Assembly: GCA_018610125.1 (NCBI GenBank)
Contig: JAHEOI010000038.1
Coordinates: 1-13,845 of the forward strand
DNA length: 13,845 nt
Source of the DNA: Verrucomicrobiota bacterium
GTDB taxonomy: Bacteria > Verrucomicrobiota > Verrucomicrobiia > Limisphaerales > JAHEOI01
Reading direction: 5' to 3'
The position numbers and the translations under genes are program-made. How positions within the stretch are numbered: the first letter of the stretch is position 1; every line of letters starts with the position of its first letter. The notes under the pieces were generated by a model, which ran no database searches, had not been told where the DNA came from, and worked only from the letters and a program-made list of their open reading frames with translations. This document shows, piece by piece, positions 7,864 through 13,845 of the stretch.

Positions 7864-7949
7864 TGGTGGTAGGAGCTGGATTCGAACCAGCGAAGGCATA
7901 CGCCAGCAGATTTACAGTCTGCCCCGGTTGGCCGCTTCGGTATCCTACC
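7864..7949 (-). tRNA. tRNA-Tyr (anticodon GUA)
   Basis: On the minus strand the acceptor GGTAGGA (7949-7943) pairs with TCCTACC (7874-7868), then discriminator A and encoded CCA (7866-7864). The anticodon stem GCAGA/TCTGC holds the loop CTGTAAA, giving GUA at 7915-7913 with A37. A long class II variable arm (TGGCGTATGCC region) precedes the GCTGG-TTCGAAT-CCAGC T-arm. The long arm is typical of bacterial tRNA-Tyr, and the GUA anticodon rules out Leu or Ser. First gene of the tRNA pair. Confidence 0.96.
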
Positions 7950-7965
7950 AATCGTTTCCATTTCA

Positions 7966-7984
7966 ACCGGCCATCTCGGCCGGT
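7966..7984 (-). other. Perfect GC-rich hairpin in the tRNA-Tyr leader
   Basis: ACCGGCC (7966-7972), loop ATCTC, GGCCGGT (7978-7984): a perfect 7-bp stem with a five-base loop. It ends 16 bases upstream of the mature tRNA-Tyr 5' end. On the minus strand it would lie in the pre-tRNA leader; on the plus strand it lies 67 bases before ffh. It could be a processing or pausing element, or merely compositional. Function unknown. Confidence 0.5.
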
Positions 7985-7991
7985 AAGCCAA

Positions 7992-8022
7992 TCAATAAGC
8001 CAGAGCCCCGCGAGCTTGTCAA
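7992..8022 (-). promoter_or_regulatory. Possible promoter of the tRNA-Tyr/tRNA-Pro unit
   Basis: A perfect minus-strand TTGACA (8022-8017) lies upstream of tRNA-Tyr. The best -10-like sequence is TATTGA (7997-7992) at a long 19-base spacing, so the -10 is weakly supported. It overlaps the -35 of the divergent ffh promoter candidate. Confidence 0.32.
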
Positions 8023-8044
8023 CCCATGCTCCTTATTCTAAACT
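8016..8044 (+). promoter_or_regulatory. Possible ffh promoter giving a very short or absent leader
   Basis: TTGTCA (8016-8021, five of six) and TAAACT (8039-8044, four of six) are 17 bases apart. Transcription would start at about the ffh ATG (8051). An alternative -10, TATTCT (8034-8039), is the same hexamer as at the cimA promoter but lacks a -35 at proper spacing. No Shine-Dalgarno is present before ffh. Confidence 0.35.
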
Positions 8045-8050
8045 GGTATT

Positions 8051-9403
8051 ATGTTCGACTCGTTAAGCGGTAAGTTACAATCTGCCTTTAAGAACCTTCG
8101 TGGGCTCGGCACCATATCCGAGTCGAATATCAGCGACTCGTTGAGGGAGGTAAGAATGGCCCTCTTGGAGGCGGATGTGAATTTCAAGGTCGCCCGCGAC
8201 TTCATTGAGCGAGTCAAACAGAAAGCGGTCGGACAGGAAGTCGTTAAGAGCATCCAGCCGGGACAACAAATCATCAAGATCATCCAAGATGAGCTGGTCG
8301 AACTGCTTGGCTCGGAAAGCACCGAGCTTAGTTTATCGCAAAAGCCGGTCTGCATGATGATGGTTGGGCTCCACGGCTCTGGCAAGACGACCACCAGCGG
8401 CAAGCTTGCCAAATGGGTCAACGGTAAAGGGCTTTCACCTCTGCTGGTGGCAGCCGACGTCTACCGACCTGCAGCGATGGAGCAATTGGAAACTTTAGGC
8501 AAGCAGCTCGGTTTTCCAGTCTTTGCCCCGCGTAACCAAAGCGATGTCATCAAGATTGGTCGGGAGGCGCTCAAAAAAGCGAAAGCGGAGGGCCAAGACT
8601 GCGTCATTTTCGACACAGCAGGCCGCTTGCAGATCGATCAGCCGCTTGTTCAAGAGCTCGTGCAATTACGCAAGGAAGTCAAGCCCCGGGAAACACTCCT
8701 GGTCTTGGATGCCGCGACCGGACAAGAAGCCGTCAATGTGGCACAGCATTTTGATGAAGCCCTCGATATCACCGGAGCCATCCTGACAAAGCTTGACGGC
8801 GATGCCCGCGGCGGCGCCGCCCTCAGCCTTAAAGCCGTCACCGGAAAGCCGATCAAATTTGCCGGTATTGGCGAGAAACTGGAGGATTTCGAGCCGTTCT
8901 ACCCCGATCGCATGGCATCTCGCATCCTTGGAATGGGAGATGTCGTGAGCCTGGTCGAAAAGGCCCAAGATCAAGTCGATGCCGACGAGTCGAAGCGGCT
9001 CGAAGAAAAAATGCGCAAGGGGCAATTCACGCTCGAGGATTTCCTGGAGCAATTGCGACAAATGAAGAAATTGGGCTCATTGGAAAGCATCGTCGGGATG
9101 TTGCCGGGAGGATCGGACATGACCCAGAACCCGGATCAGATAAACAAGGCCGAGAAGGAGTTCAAGCACATGGAGGGAATGATCTGCGCCATGACACCGC
9201 ATGAGCGGCGAAACCCTCAGGTCCTGAATGCCCGGCGACGACAGCGGATCGCGAAAGGAAGCGGCGTCAAAGTCGCCGAGCTGAACAATCTACTCAGGCG
9301 CTTTGACCAAATGCAAAAGACGATGAAGAAGATGGGCAAGTTCCAAAAGCAGATGATGAAGAAGATGGGGAAAGGGAGCTTATCCGGAATGCTGAAAGGC
9401 TAG
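8051..9403 (+). CDS. ffh: Signal recognition particle protein Ffh (SRP54 homologue)
   Basis: GTPase and signal-sequence-binding subunit of SRP. With 4.5S RNA it delivers nascent membrane proteins to FtsY at the inner membrane. Complete at 450 residues. The N domain (1-95) opens MFDSLSGKLQ and has LREVRMALLEADVNF (31-45). The G domain has the P-loop GLHGSGKTT (106-114), DVYRPAAMEQL (136-146), DTAGRL (188-193) and the guanine-specificity motif TKLDGD (246-251). The M domain from about 327 carries the KKLGSL..IVGMLPG finger region and methionine-rich helices ending in MQKTMKKMGKFQKQMMKKM. The family-typical N-terminus fixes the start even though no ribosome-binding site is seen. rpsP and trmD, frequent ffh neighbours, are not next to it here. 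No 4.5S RNA gene was recognised in the window. Confidence 0.97.
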   Translation: MFDSLSGKLQSAFKNLRGLGTISESNISDSLREVRMALLEADVNFKVARDFIERVKQKAVGQEVVKSIQPGQQIIKIIQDELVELLGSESTELSLSQKPVCMMMVGLHGSGKTTTSGKLAKWVNGKGLSPLLVAADVYRPAAMEQLETLGKQLGFPVFAPRNQSDVIKIGREALKKAKAEGQDCVIFDTAGRLQIDQPLVQELVQLRKEVKPRETLLVLDAATGQEAVNVAQHFDEALDITGAILTKLDGDARGGAALSLKAVTGKPIKFAGIGEKLEDFEPFYPDRMASRILGMGDVVSLVEKAQDQVDADESKRLEEKMRKGQFTLEDFLEQLRQMKKLGSLESIVGMLPGGSDMTQNPDQINKAEKEFKHMEGMICAMTPHERRNPQVLNARRRQRIAKGSGVKVAELNNLLRRFDQMQKTMKKMGKFQKQMMKKMGKGSLSGMLKG

Positions 9404-9404
9404 C

Positions 9405-9417
9405 GAGGCGTTGCCTC
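9405..9417 (+). terminator. Small hairpin directly after ffh
   Basis: GAGGC (9405-9409), loop GTT, GCCTC (9413-9417), starting one base after the ffh stop codon. No T-run follows, so intrinsic termination is uncertain; it may instead protect the mRNA 3' end. Confidence 0.25.
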
Positions 9418-9550
9418 AGACCCGCCCAGCCTGTGGTCAGAGGGACCTATAGTGAGATAAGGGGAGAAGTGGAAAGAAAAAGCGGTGACAAGTCACGCGC
9501 ATTCCACAAGCTAGCGCGGCTACTGTGGGTCAGGCTGGCGATTCTGACGT
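9414..9550. repeat. Imperfect inverted repeats enclosing small hairpins
   Basis: This covers most of the ffh-nuclease gap. The left arm (9418-9433, around CCAGCCTG at 9426-9433) and right arm (CAGGCTGG at 9531-9538 continuing to 9549) are imperfect inverted repeats of about 19 bases; after CAGGCTGG they share CG and TCTGA with one gap. Between them lie GTGAC-AA-GTCAC (9485-9496) and a hairpin made of CCACA (9504-9508), TAGC-GCG-GCTA (9512-9522) and TGTGG (9524-9528). The design resembles a small palindromic intergenic element, but only one copy is in the window, so mobility is inference. It may also separate the converging ffh and nuclease transcripts. Confidence 0.4.
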
Positions 9551-9575
9551 CGATTTTGTCGGAGCAGGAATCTCT

Positions 9576-11387
9576 TTAAAACCGAAGGGAGAGAATCACC
9601 GGGTCGTGATCCGAGGAACGGAAAGGGGAAGGCCCATAATGGCTCGGTCGGCTTGATTCCATTCGGTAATCCAGAAACGGCGGTTCATCGGCATTGATGT
9701 GCCATATCGTAACCCCGGCCACGTGCTCCGACAGCTTCGGGCTCGTCAAAGCATAATCGAGATAGCCGGCTCGAGCGGCAAATGTGTAGGAATAAGGGCG
9801 TTCAAGACTTCGACCGATCTCATCCACCAGGCCGCCCTTCTCTCGCAGAGCTCGAATCGGGTCTTCCTTCGCATAAGCATTCAGGTCACCGAGCACTAAA
9901 ATTGAGCTCGTTTCCGCCCGCAGCGTCTCGATAAATCGGAGCAGGGCATGCGCTTGCGCCGTGCGTGTGGCGTTGTAAGCACCTTGACCGTCCCCTTGCG
10001 GCTTGTCTCGACCGGTCGGCGGCGGGTAAGGGGCCTTCGATTTCCAATGATTGACAATGACACACCATTCGGCCCCGGACCTTCGATCCACAAAGGTTTG
10101 GGCCACCGGTGCCCTGTTAAAAACCGGATCGCTCGCACTTTTTGACTCCCCGAGACGCTCAACACGCCCGGGCCGATAGATCAAACTCACCTTGATCGCA
10201 TCGTCGCTGACTTCCGGCGGAGCCGGAACCACTTTATACTCCGCCTCGGCTTGGGCGTTAATCGCCGCAACCAGATTGTTTATCGCCGTTGTCCCATTGT
10301 TCTCGATTTCCATCAAGCCCACGACGGCGGCATCCATCGCCGCGATGGCATTCGCCAATTTTCGGCGTTGACGCTGAAATTCCTTGCGGTTACGGGCACC
10401 TCGAGGTTCGCTCGCATTGCGACCATCAGCCAGGGTCGTGAAAAAATTCCGAACATTAAAACCGGCAACCCGGAGATTGCCCGATAGCCCGGCCAGTTGC
10501 CGTCGCCTCGCATTCACGCGCTTGAATTCCGGAGGTTGCGTCGGGTGTAACCGATAATCCCGGAATGTCTCTCCCAAAGAGACCGGACCATACCCCAGCA
10601 CACCGGTCACATCGGTCACCGTATCCCCGATTCGCAGTGTCCCGTCATGACCCAAATAGGGAACTTGCGGCGGATTCGAAGGTTGCCTCCCGTCGTCCAA
10701 GACCACACGTCGGCGCCGATTCCGTGCCGCCAACGCACTCGCTTCGGGACTTCCCGGATGATGGAGCTGGGTCGGTTGATAGAGTCGCCCTCCGGAAGCA
10801 AGAGTAACTTGCCCATATTCCCCGAGGTGATAGTTGCCACTGACCGTCAATGTTTGTGGAAAAGTGATGAGCATCCCTTCGTATCGCTCCATTCTACTAC
10901 GGGATGTTACGGGCAGACGAACAGGCGTCGTTGCGACGGACCGGTCACGCCCCAGACGTTGGATCGAGCGCACATCCGCCAGCTCGGTCAAGCCATGGAA
11001 CTCGGTGACCTCCCCCTTTACCTGAAGCAGATCGCCAACCTTCAGGTTATCAAGTTGCGCCCGACGATCTCCCGGAGCGTAAACAAAGATCCCGTCGGAT
11101 GTCTTCGGATCGTCATCTCCGAGCTTGGCTTCAAGAAAAAACCCGTTTAGTCGCTTGGCTCCAAGGAAATTACCGACCACAATCCCGCGAGTCGTCACAA
11201 ATTCCCCTTCCAATGGGCTTGTGGCACCATCCCCTTGAATACGAGGGATCGGAGTCCATCCCCCGGTGTCGCAGTTCTCCGTGATACGGGATCCGCTATT
11301 ATCACAGGCCAAAAACCCCGGCACCAAAGAGGCAAGCAACGGTAGAAAACTTGCTCGCACCGCCTTTGATCGTCTCCCGTTCTTCAC
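9576..11387 (-). CDS. Secreted ExeM/NucH-type endonuclease/exonuclease/phosphatase-family nuclease, putative lipoprotein
   Basis: 603 residues. The N-terminus has a basic stretch and hydrophobic core ending GFLAC-DN (C28), a plausible though imperfect lipobox, so the mature protein is probably exported and lipid-anchored. Residues about 58-145 form an OB-fold-like domain (TTRGIVVGNF, NGFFLEAK, LKVGDLLQVKGEVTEFHGLTEL), as in ExeM/NucH/YhcR nucleases. A second beta-rich segment reaches about 285. The catalytic EEP domain (304-603) shows NVRNFF (N311), LMEIENN (E360), VNHWKSK (H447), GDLNAYAKEDP (D501, N503), YLDYAL (D544) and SSDHDPVIL (D593, H594), so the active site looks intact. The likely substrate is extracellular DNA, for nutrient scavenging or biofilm turnover. 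The start is GTG at 11387 with AAAGAG immediately upstream; GTG at codon 10 is an alternative. It lies 149 bases after the membrane-protein gene, separated by a hairpin repeat. Confidence 0.88.
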   Translation of the reverse strand: MKNGRRSKAVRASFLPLLASLVPGFLACDNSGSRITENCDTGGWTPIPRIQGDGATSPLEGEFVTTRGIVVGNFLGAKRLNGFFLEAKLGDDDPKTSDGIFVYAPGDRRAQLDNLKVGDLLQVKGEVTEFHGLTELADVRSIQRLGRDRSVATTPVRLPVTSRSRMERYEGMLITFPQTLTVSGNYHLGEYGQVTLASGGRLYQPTQLHHPGSPEASALAARNRRRRVVLDDGRQPSNPPQVPYLGHDGTLRIGDTVTDVTGVLGYGPVSLGETFRDYRLHPTQPPEFKRVNARRRQLAGLSGNLRVAGFNVRNFFTTLADGRNASEPRGARNRKEFQRQRRKLANAIAAMDAAVVGLMEIENNGTTAINNLVAAINAQAEAEYKVVPAPPEVSDDAIKVSLIYRPGRVERLGESKSASDPVFNRAPVAQTFVDRRSGAEWCVIVNHWKSKAPYPPPTGRDKPQGDGQGAYNATRTAQAHALLRFIETLRAETSSILVLGDLNAYAKEDPIRALREKGGLVDEIGRSLERPYSYTFAARAGYLDYALTSPKLSEHVAGVTIWHINADEPPFLDYRMESSRPSHYGPSPFRSSDHDPVILSLRF

Positions 11388-11422
11388 CTCTTTGCTCCGT
11401 CTTGGCCGTGATTCAAACCTTT

Positions 11423-11470
11423 AGCAGGCTGGACAGCCTGCGACACAGCAGACTCGACAGTCTGCGCTAC
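11423..11470. repeat. Two tandem 24-base hairpin repeats with compensatory change
   Basis: Two adjacent 24-base copies (11423-11446 and 11447-11470) differ at five positions. Copy A folds as GCAGGCT-GGAC-AGCCTGC (11424-11441) and copy B as GCAGACT-CGAC-AGTCTGC (11448-11465). The G-C pair 11428/11437 of copy A becomes an A-T pair 11452/11461 in copy B, which supports selection on the hairpin or inheritance as a structured repeat. They lie between two minus-strand genes. No T-run follows on the minus strand, so a REP-like element is favoured over a simple terminator. The rest of 11388-11536 is C-rich with nothing recognised. Confidence 0.7.
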
Positions 11471-11536
11471 GCGTCCCGCCACTCATCCACCTACTCTGCC
11501 CCTCCGCCCTCAGCCACTCCCACACTCCTCCTCCCC

Positions 11537-12337
11537 TCATCTCGGTGCTACATAGAAGGTCAGACGCCGCCCTGTCAGGAGAGTGAGTAAAATGACCACT
11601 AAAAACAGACTGACATTACCAATGAGGGGCCAACTGACGCCGTATGCGATATAGCCGCAGATGACCAGGGCGAGCCCCATTACCGGGATTAGCACCCGGA
11701 GCTCACGCAATGCCAACGCAAAGACGAAGCCGGCTAGAACGGCAAACCCGCCCGCTTCCCACCCGGACCACGCGACAGTGATGCCACTCAAATAAAACGT
11801 CGGCGAGATAAAGACGATCGCTTTCCGATACTGAATCAACTGAAACAGAACCCCGATCGCGAGAATCCCAAACTGGAGGATGACCACCGCCATCACTCCC
11901 TTTGCCTCGGGAGGCGCCGAGTGGATAGCCATTAGCAGGAGAATCGTTCCCAGCGCTCCCCGCAACAGGTTAAACAGCGCAAAACCGATCGATTTGCTGC
12001 GCTTCTCGCGCCAATCACGACGCCAAGTTTCCCAGTTGGATAGGAATTGTCCGGATGTCGGCCGCGGCTCGTCCTTCGGCTTCCCTCGGCTCAACGCAAA
12101 AAGCCGAGTGATCCGGTTCAGCGCCCTCGTCAATGCTTCGTCGATAACCCGAAACGGCGCCGACACGAAAAGACCGAGACCTCCTTCACTCGCTGAAGTC
12201 GCCTTTGTCTTCAGCTCGTTCTCGGCAAACGGCCCCACCGGCAAGCGCTCACGAACAAACACGAGGGTACGCGGCCACAGCAAGCATAAGGCCCCAATCA
12301 GCGTAACCCATTCAATCTCCACCTGATTCCACTCCAC
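11537..12337 (-). CDS. Multi-pass integral membrane protein of unknown function
   Basis: I do not recognise a family for this 266-residue protein. Hydrophobic segments at about 9-28, 116-138, 146-167, 173-191, 195-211, 213-234 and 237-255 suggest seven transmembrane helices. A polar, strongly basic loop of about 85 residues (29-115, containing WETWRRDWREKRSKS) separates the first helix from a compact six-helix bundle. By the positive-inside rule this loop is probably cytoplasmic. No enzyme motif or transport signature is visible. The GTG at 12337 has AGAAGGG just upstream; GTG at codon 6 with GGAG about nine bases before it is an equally good start. It follows the NusG-like gene by 47 bases on the same strand and may be co-transcribed with it. 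Confidence 0.75.
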   Translation of the reverse strand: MEWNQVEIEWVTLIGALCLLWPRTLVFVRERLPVGPFAENELKTKATSASEGGLGLFVSAPFRVIDEALTRALNRITRLFALSRGKPKDEPRPTSGQFLSNWETWRRDWREKRSKSIGFALFNLLRGALGTILLLMAIHSAPPEAKGVMAVVILQFGILAIGVLFQLIQYRKAIVFISPTFYLSGITVAWSGWEAGGFAVLAGFVFALALRELRVLIPVMGLALVICGYIAYGVSWPLIGNVSLFLVVILLTLLTGRRLTFYVAPR

Positions 12338-12365
12338 ACCCTTCTTTTAACCACAGACACACACC

Positions 12366-12384
12366 CCGGAGCAAGTGATTCCGG
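12366..12384 (-). other. Small hairpin directly after the NusG-like stop codon
   Basis: CCGGA (12366-12370) pairs with TCCGG (12380-12384) around a nine-base loop, abutting the stop codon of the NusG-like gene. No T-run follows. It could attenuate transcription into the membrane-protein gene or be chance. Confidence 0.25.
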
Positions 12385-12903
12385 CTAGGTCAGCTCGAGC
12401 TCCGAGGCATCGATCCGCACCGCGGCGGCTTGTTGAATAAAATCGAGTCGCAAGTAGACTTCCACCACCCCGGTTCGCTCTTCCACATAACCTTCAAGCC
12501 CCTGCAGCGGGCCGTGCTTAATCTTGACTCGTGAACCACTCTTGATCTCCGGAGCCAGAAACACCTGATAGTTCGTCTCGAGCGCCTGAAAAATGTCCGC
12601 CAGTTGGGCCTCAAATGTTTCCTGATCCGGAACACTGAGAAGATTAGCGACATAGTCGCTTTGGTAAACGGTCTGCCGTTGTTCTTTGTGAAGTCGCAGG
12701 AAAACATACCCGGGGAACAGCGGCTTTTCGGTACTGACGGTCTTCCGTTGATACTTGTGCACCTGTTGATAGAGGGGCAACGTCACCACGATCCCTTCTC
12801 GTTCGCAATAATTGACCAGCCGCTTCTCACATCGCGGCCGTGTGTGCGCCACAATCCATGGCAGTTCGCAGTCGCGCGGCATCCGCCTTGATTCTGGTTT
12901 CAT
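12385..12903 (-). CDS. NusG/RfaH-like transcription antitermination factor (specialised NusG paralogue)
   Basis: A 172-residue two-domain protein. Residues 14-110 fit a NusG N-terminal (NGN) domain, which binds RNA polymerase: LPWIVAHTRPRCEKRL (14-29), the LPLYQQVHKYQRK strand, and the hallmark PLFPGYVFLRL (61-71). Residues 119-172 fit a KOW domain: IKSGSRVKIKHGPLQGLEGYVEE then VEVYLRLDF. General NusG is usually about 180 residues and sits beside secE and the L11 operon. Neither is here, so this is more likely a specialised paralogue (RfaH, UpxY or LoaP type) acting on particular long operons. The ATG at 12903 is supported by a strong GGAGG seven bases upstream. It lies 42 bases after xerD and 47 before the membrane-protein gene. 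Which operon it controls cannot be read from this window. Confidence 0.85.
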   Translation of the reverse strand: MKPESRRMPRDCELPWIVAHTRPRCEKRLVNYCEREGIVVTLPLYQQVHKYQRKTVSTEKPLFPGYVFLRLHKEQRQTVYQSDYVANLLSVPDQETFEAQLADIFQALETNYQVFLAPEIKSGSRVKIKHGPLQGLEGYVEERTGVVEVYLRLDFIQQAAAVRIDASELELT

Positions 12904-12910
12904 CGCTTAA

Positions 12911-12916
12911 CCTCCC
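12911..12916 (-). promoter_or_regulatory. Strong Shine-Dalgarno of the NusG-like gene
   Basis: The minus strand reads GGGGAGG seven bases before the ATG at 12903. It is the only textbook ribosome-binding site among the genes here; cimA, valS, the phosphatase gene and ffh have weak or no such site. It fixes the start of the NusG-like gene. Confidence 0.6.
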
Positions 12917-12945
12917 CTTTTCTGACCTCGACGGTTTCTCATGCC

Positions 12946-13845
12946 TTACGCCCTGGGATGAAATTGCCGGTGCACATCCCGTAGCCGTTGATTGGCAATG
13001 TGAGTGTAAATCTCGGTATTGTTAATCTGCGCATGCCCTAAAAGCTCTTGAATGACTCGTAAGTCGGCGCCGTGCTCAAGCAAATGGGTCGCAAAGCTGT
13101 GCCGCAGCATATGGGGTGTGAATTTTCGCGTAATCCCGGCCTCCCTCGCTCGCCGCTTAATGCGTCGCCATAGCGTGACTTGGGCAAAGGCAGTCCCACG
13201 TCGGGTCAAAAAGACAGCCGACGGCGAACCTCGACGGACCAGCTCCGGGCGCCCGTTCTTCAAATAACGTTCAAGGGCCTCGGTCGCCGGCTTGCCGATC
13301 GGAACGATGCGCTCTTTGCTGCCCTTGCCGATAATATTGACATAACCGGCATCCAAATTCAATTGCTCAAGCCGCAGTCCTCGTAGCTCCGCCAGTCGCA
13401 ACCCTGACGCATAGGCCAGCTCGAGAATCGCCTGATCGCAAAGCCTTTCCGGCTTCTCCACGGTCGGTCGTTCCAGCAAGCGATCGACCTCTTGGTTCGT
13501 CAGCGCCTTAGGGAGCCGTTGCCACCGCCGCGGCAAGGAGAGATTCTCGGCCACATTCACCGAAAGATATTGCTCATTGACCGCATACCGAAAAAATGCG
13601 CGCAACGCGGCAATCTCTAGGTAAACGCTTTCCGTGCTCAATTTCGTATCGGTGCCCGCTTTTGGCCCTTCGGCCTCGCGTAACCGCTCGTGGCGCAAGA
13701 AACGACTCAGATGAGAAAAGCCGACTTCCCCCCATTCGGTTATCCCCTCACTCTTTGCCCACTCGCAAAATCGGCCTAAAAGGGCCCGATACGTCTTCCG
13801 GGTTGCCTCTGACTGCCCCCGCTCATGGCGGAGGTAAGCCAAAAA
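12946..13845 (-). CDS. xerD: Tyrosine recombinase XerD (5' end outside the window)
   Basis: Site-specific recombinase that, with XerC, resolves chromosome dimers at dif near the terminus at cell division. The catalytic set is complete (numbered from the TTG at 13842): R149 in ASGLRLAELR, lysine in GKGSKER (172-178), H244 and R247 in PHMLRHSFATHLLEHGADLR, H270 in QELLGHAQ and the nucleophile Y279 in TEIYTHI. The C-terminus (RLRDVHRQFHPRA) matches the XerD ending better than the XerC ending. The N-terminal SAM-like DNA-binding domain is present (AYLRHERGQSEATRKTYRALL). The frame stays open to 13845 and the residues before TTG read F-L-A-Y-L, a normal internal XerD sequence. The real start therefore lies a few codons outside the window. 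No integrated element or att site is seen next to it, so a housekeeping role is favoured over a phage integrase. Confidence 0.9.
   Translation of the reverse strand, partial: FLAYLRHERGQSEATRKTYRALLGRFCEWAKSEGITEWGEVGFSHLSRFLRHERLREAEGPKAGTDTKLSTESVYLEIAALRAFFRYAVNEQYLSVNVAENLSLPRRWQRLPKALTNQEVDRLLERPTVEKPERLCDQAILELAYASGLRLAELRGLRLEQLNLDAGYVNIIGKGSKERIVPIGKPATEALERYLKNGRPELVRRGSPSAVFLTRRGTAFAQVTLWRRIKRRAREAGITRKFTPHMLRHSFATHLLEHGADLRVIQELLGHAQINNTEIYTHIANQRLRDVHRQFHPRA

Noticed and set aside
7778..8066. Short open frames overlapping the tRNA genes and their leader
   Set aside because: They translate structural tRNA sequence; the cloverleaf evidence is decisive.
12385..12903. Housekeeping nusG
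   Set aside because: It lacks secE, rplK and rplA neighbours, and diverges from general NusG outside the PLFPGYVF and KOW motifs. This rejection is provisional without the rest of the genome.
13840..13842. TTG as the xerD start codon
   Set aside because: The frame is open to the window edge and the preceding residue gives FLAYLR, an internal XerD sequence. The true start is outside the window.
12946..13845. Phage or island integrase with a tRNA attachment site
   Set aside because: The sequence is XerD-like through its C-terminus, no tRNA or direct repeat adjoins it, and neighbours are not phage genes.

Overview
The window looks like ordinary chromosome from a moderately GC-rich, Gram-negative-type bacterium. 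I favour the Planctomycetota-Verrucomicrobiota-Chlamydiota group, most likely Verrucomicrobiota of the Opitutae kind. The grounds are a secreted DUF6807 (PmoA-like) protein fused to a concanavalin-like domain, a ValRS catalytic region resembling those of Verrucomicrobia and Bacteroidetes, a citramalate synthase, weak or absent Shine-Dalgarno sequences on most genes, and short hairpin repeats confined to intergenic gaps. This placement is inference; no 16S or marker search was possible.

Layout. Positions 58-1722 (+) encode the secreted DUF6807/LamG-like protein. A pair of inverted hairpin repeats and a good sigma70-type promoter follow. They precede a probable operon of citramalate synthase (cimA, 1910-3496), valyl-tRNA synthetase (valS, 3557-6229) and an inositol-monophosphatase-family enzyme (6237-7070). 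Ribosomal protein S20 (rpsT, 7265-7531) comes next and ends in two tandem hairpins of the same repeat family. On the minus strand lie tRNA-Tyr(GUA) and tRNA-Pro(UGG), both with encoded CCA. They diverge from ffh (8051-9403, +), the signal recognition particle GTPase. Between the tRNAs and ffh, one near-palindromic TTGTCAA sequence could serve as the -35 element in both directions.

From 9576 to the right edge everything is on the minus strand. In transcription order it is a xerD-type tyrosine recombinase (5' end outside the window), a NusG/RfaH-like antitermination factor, an unrecognised seven-helix membrane protein and a secreted ExeM/NucH-type nuclease, probably a lipoprotein. A second family of tandem hairpin repeats with compensatory base changes sits between the last two genes. 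A third gap (9404-9575) holds imperfect inverted repeats enclosing small hairpins.

How it works together: the left half is mainly translation and protein-targeting housekeeping (ValRS, S20, two tRNAs, SRP) plus the entry step of isoleucine synthesis from pyruvate. The right half mixes chromosome-dimer resolution, a specialised transcription factor and extracellular DNA degradation. I see no CRISPR array, insertion sequence, prophage or defence island. The most noteworthy signals are the intergenic hairpin repeat families, the shared-promoter arrangement at ffh/tRNA-Tyr, the TLGH variant of the HIGH motif in ValRS, and the NusG paralogue with an orphan membrane protein downstream. No gap without a gene exceeds 300 bases.
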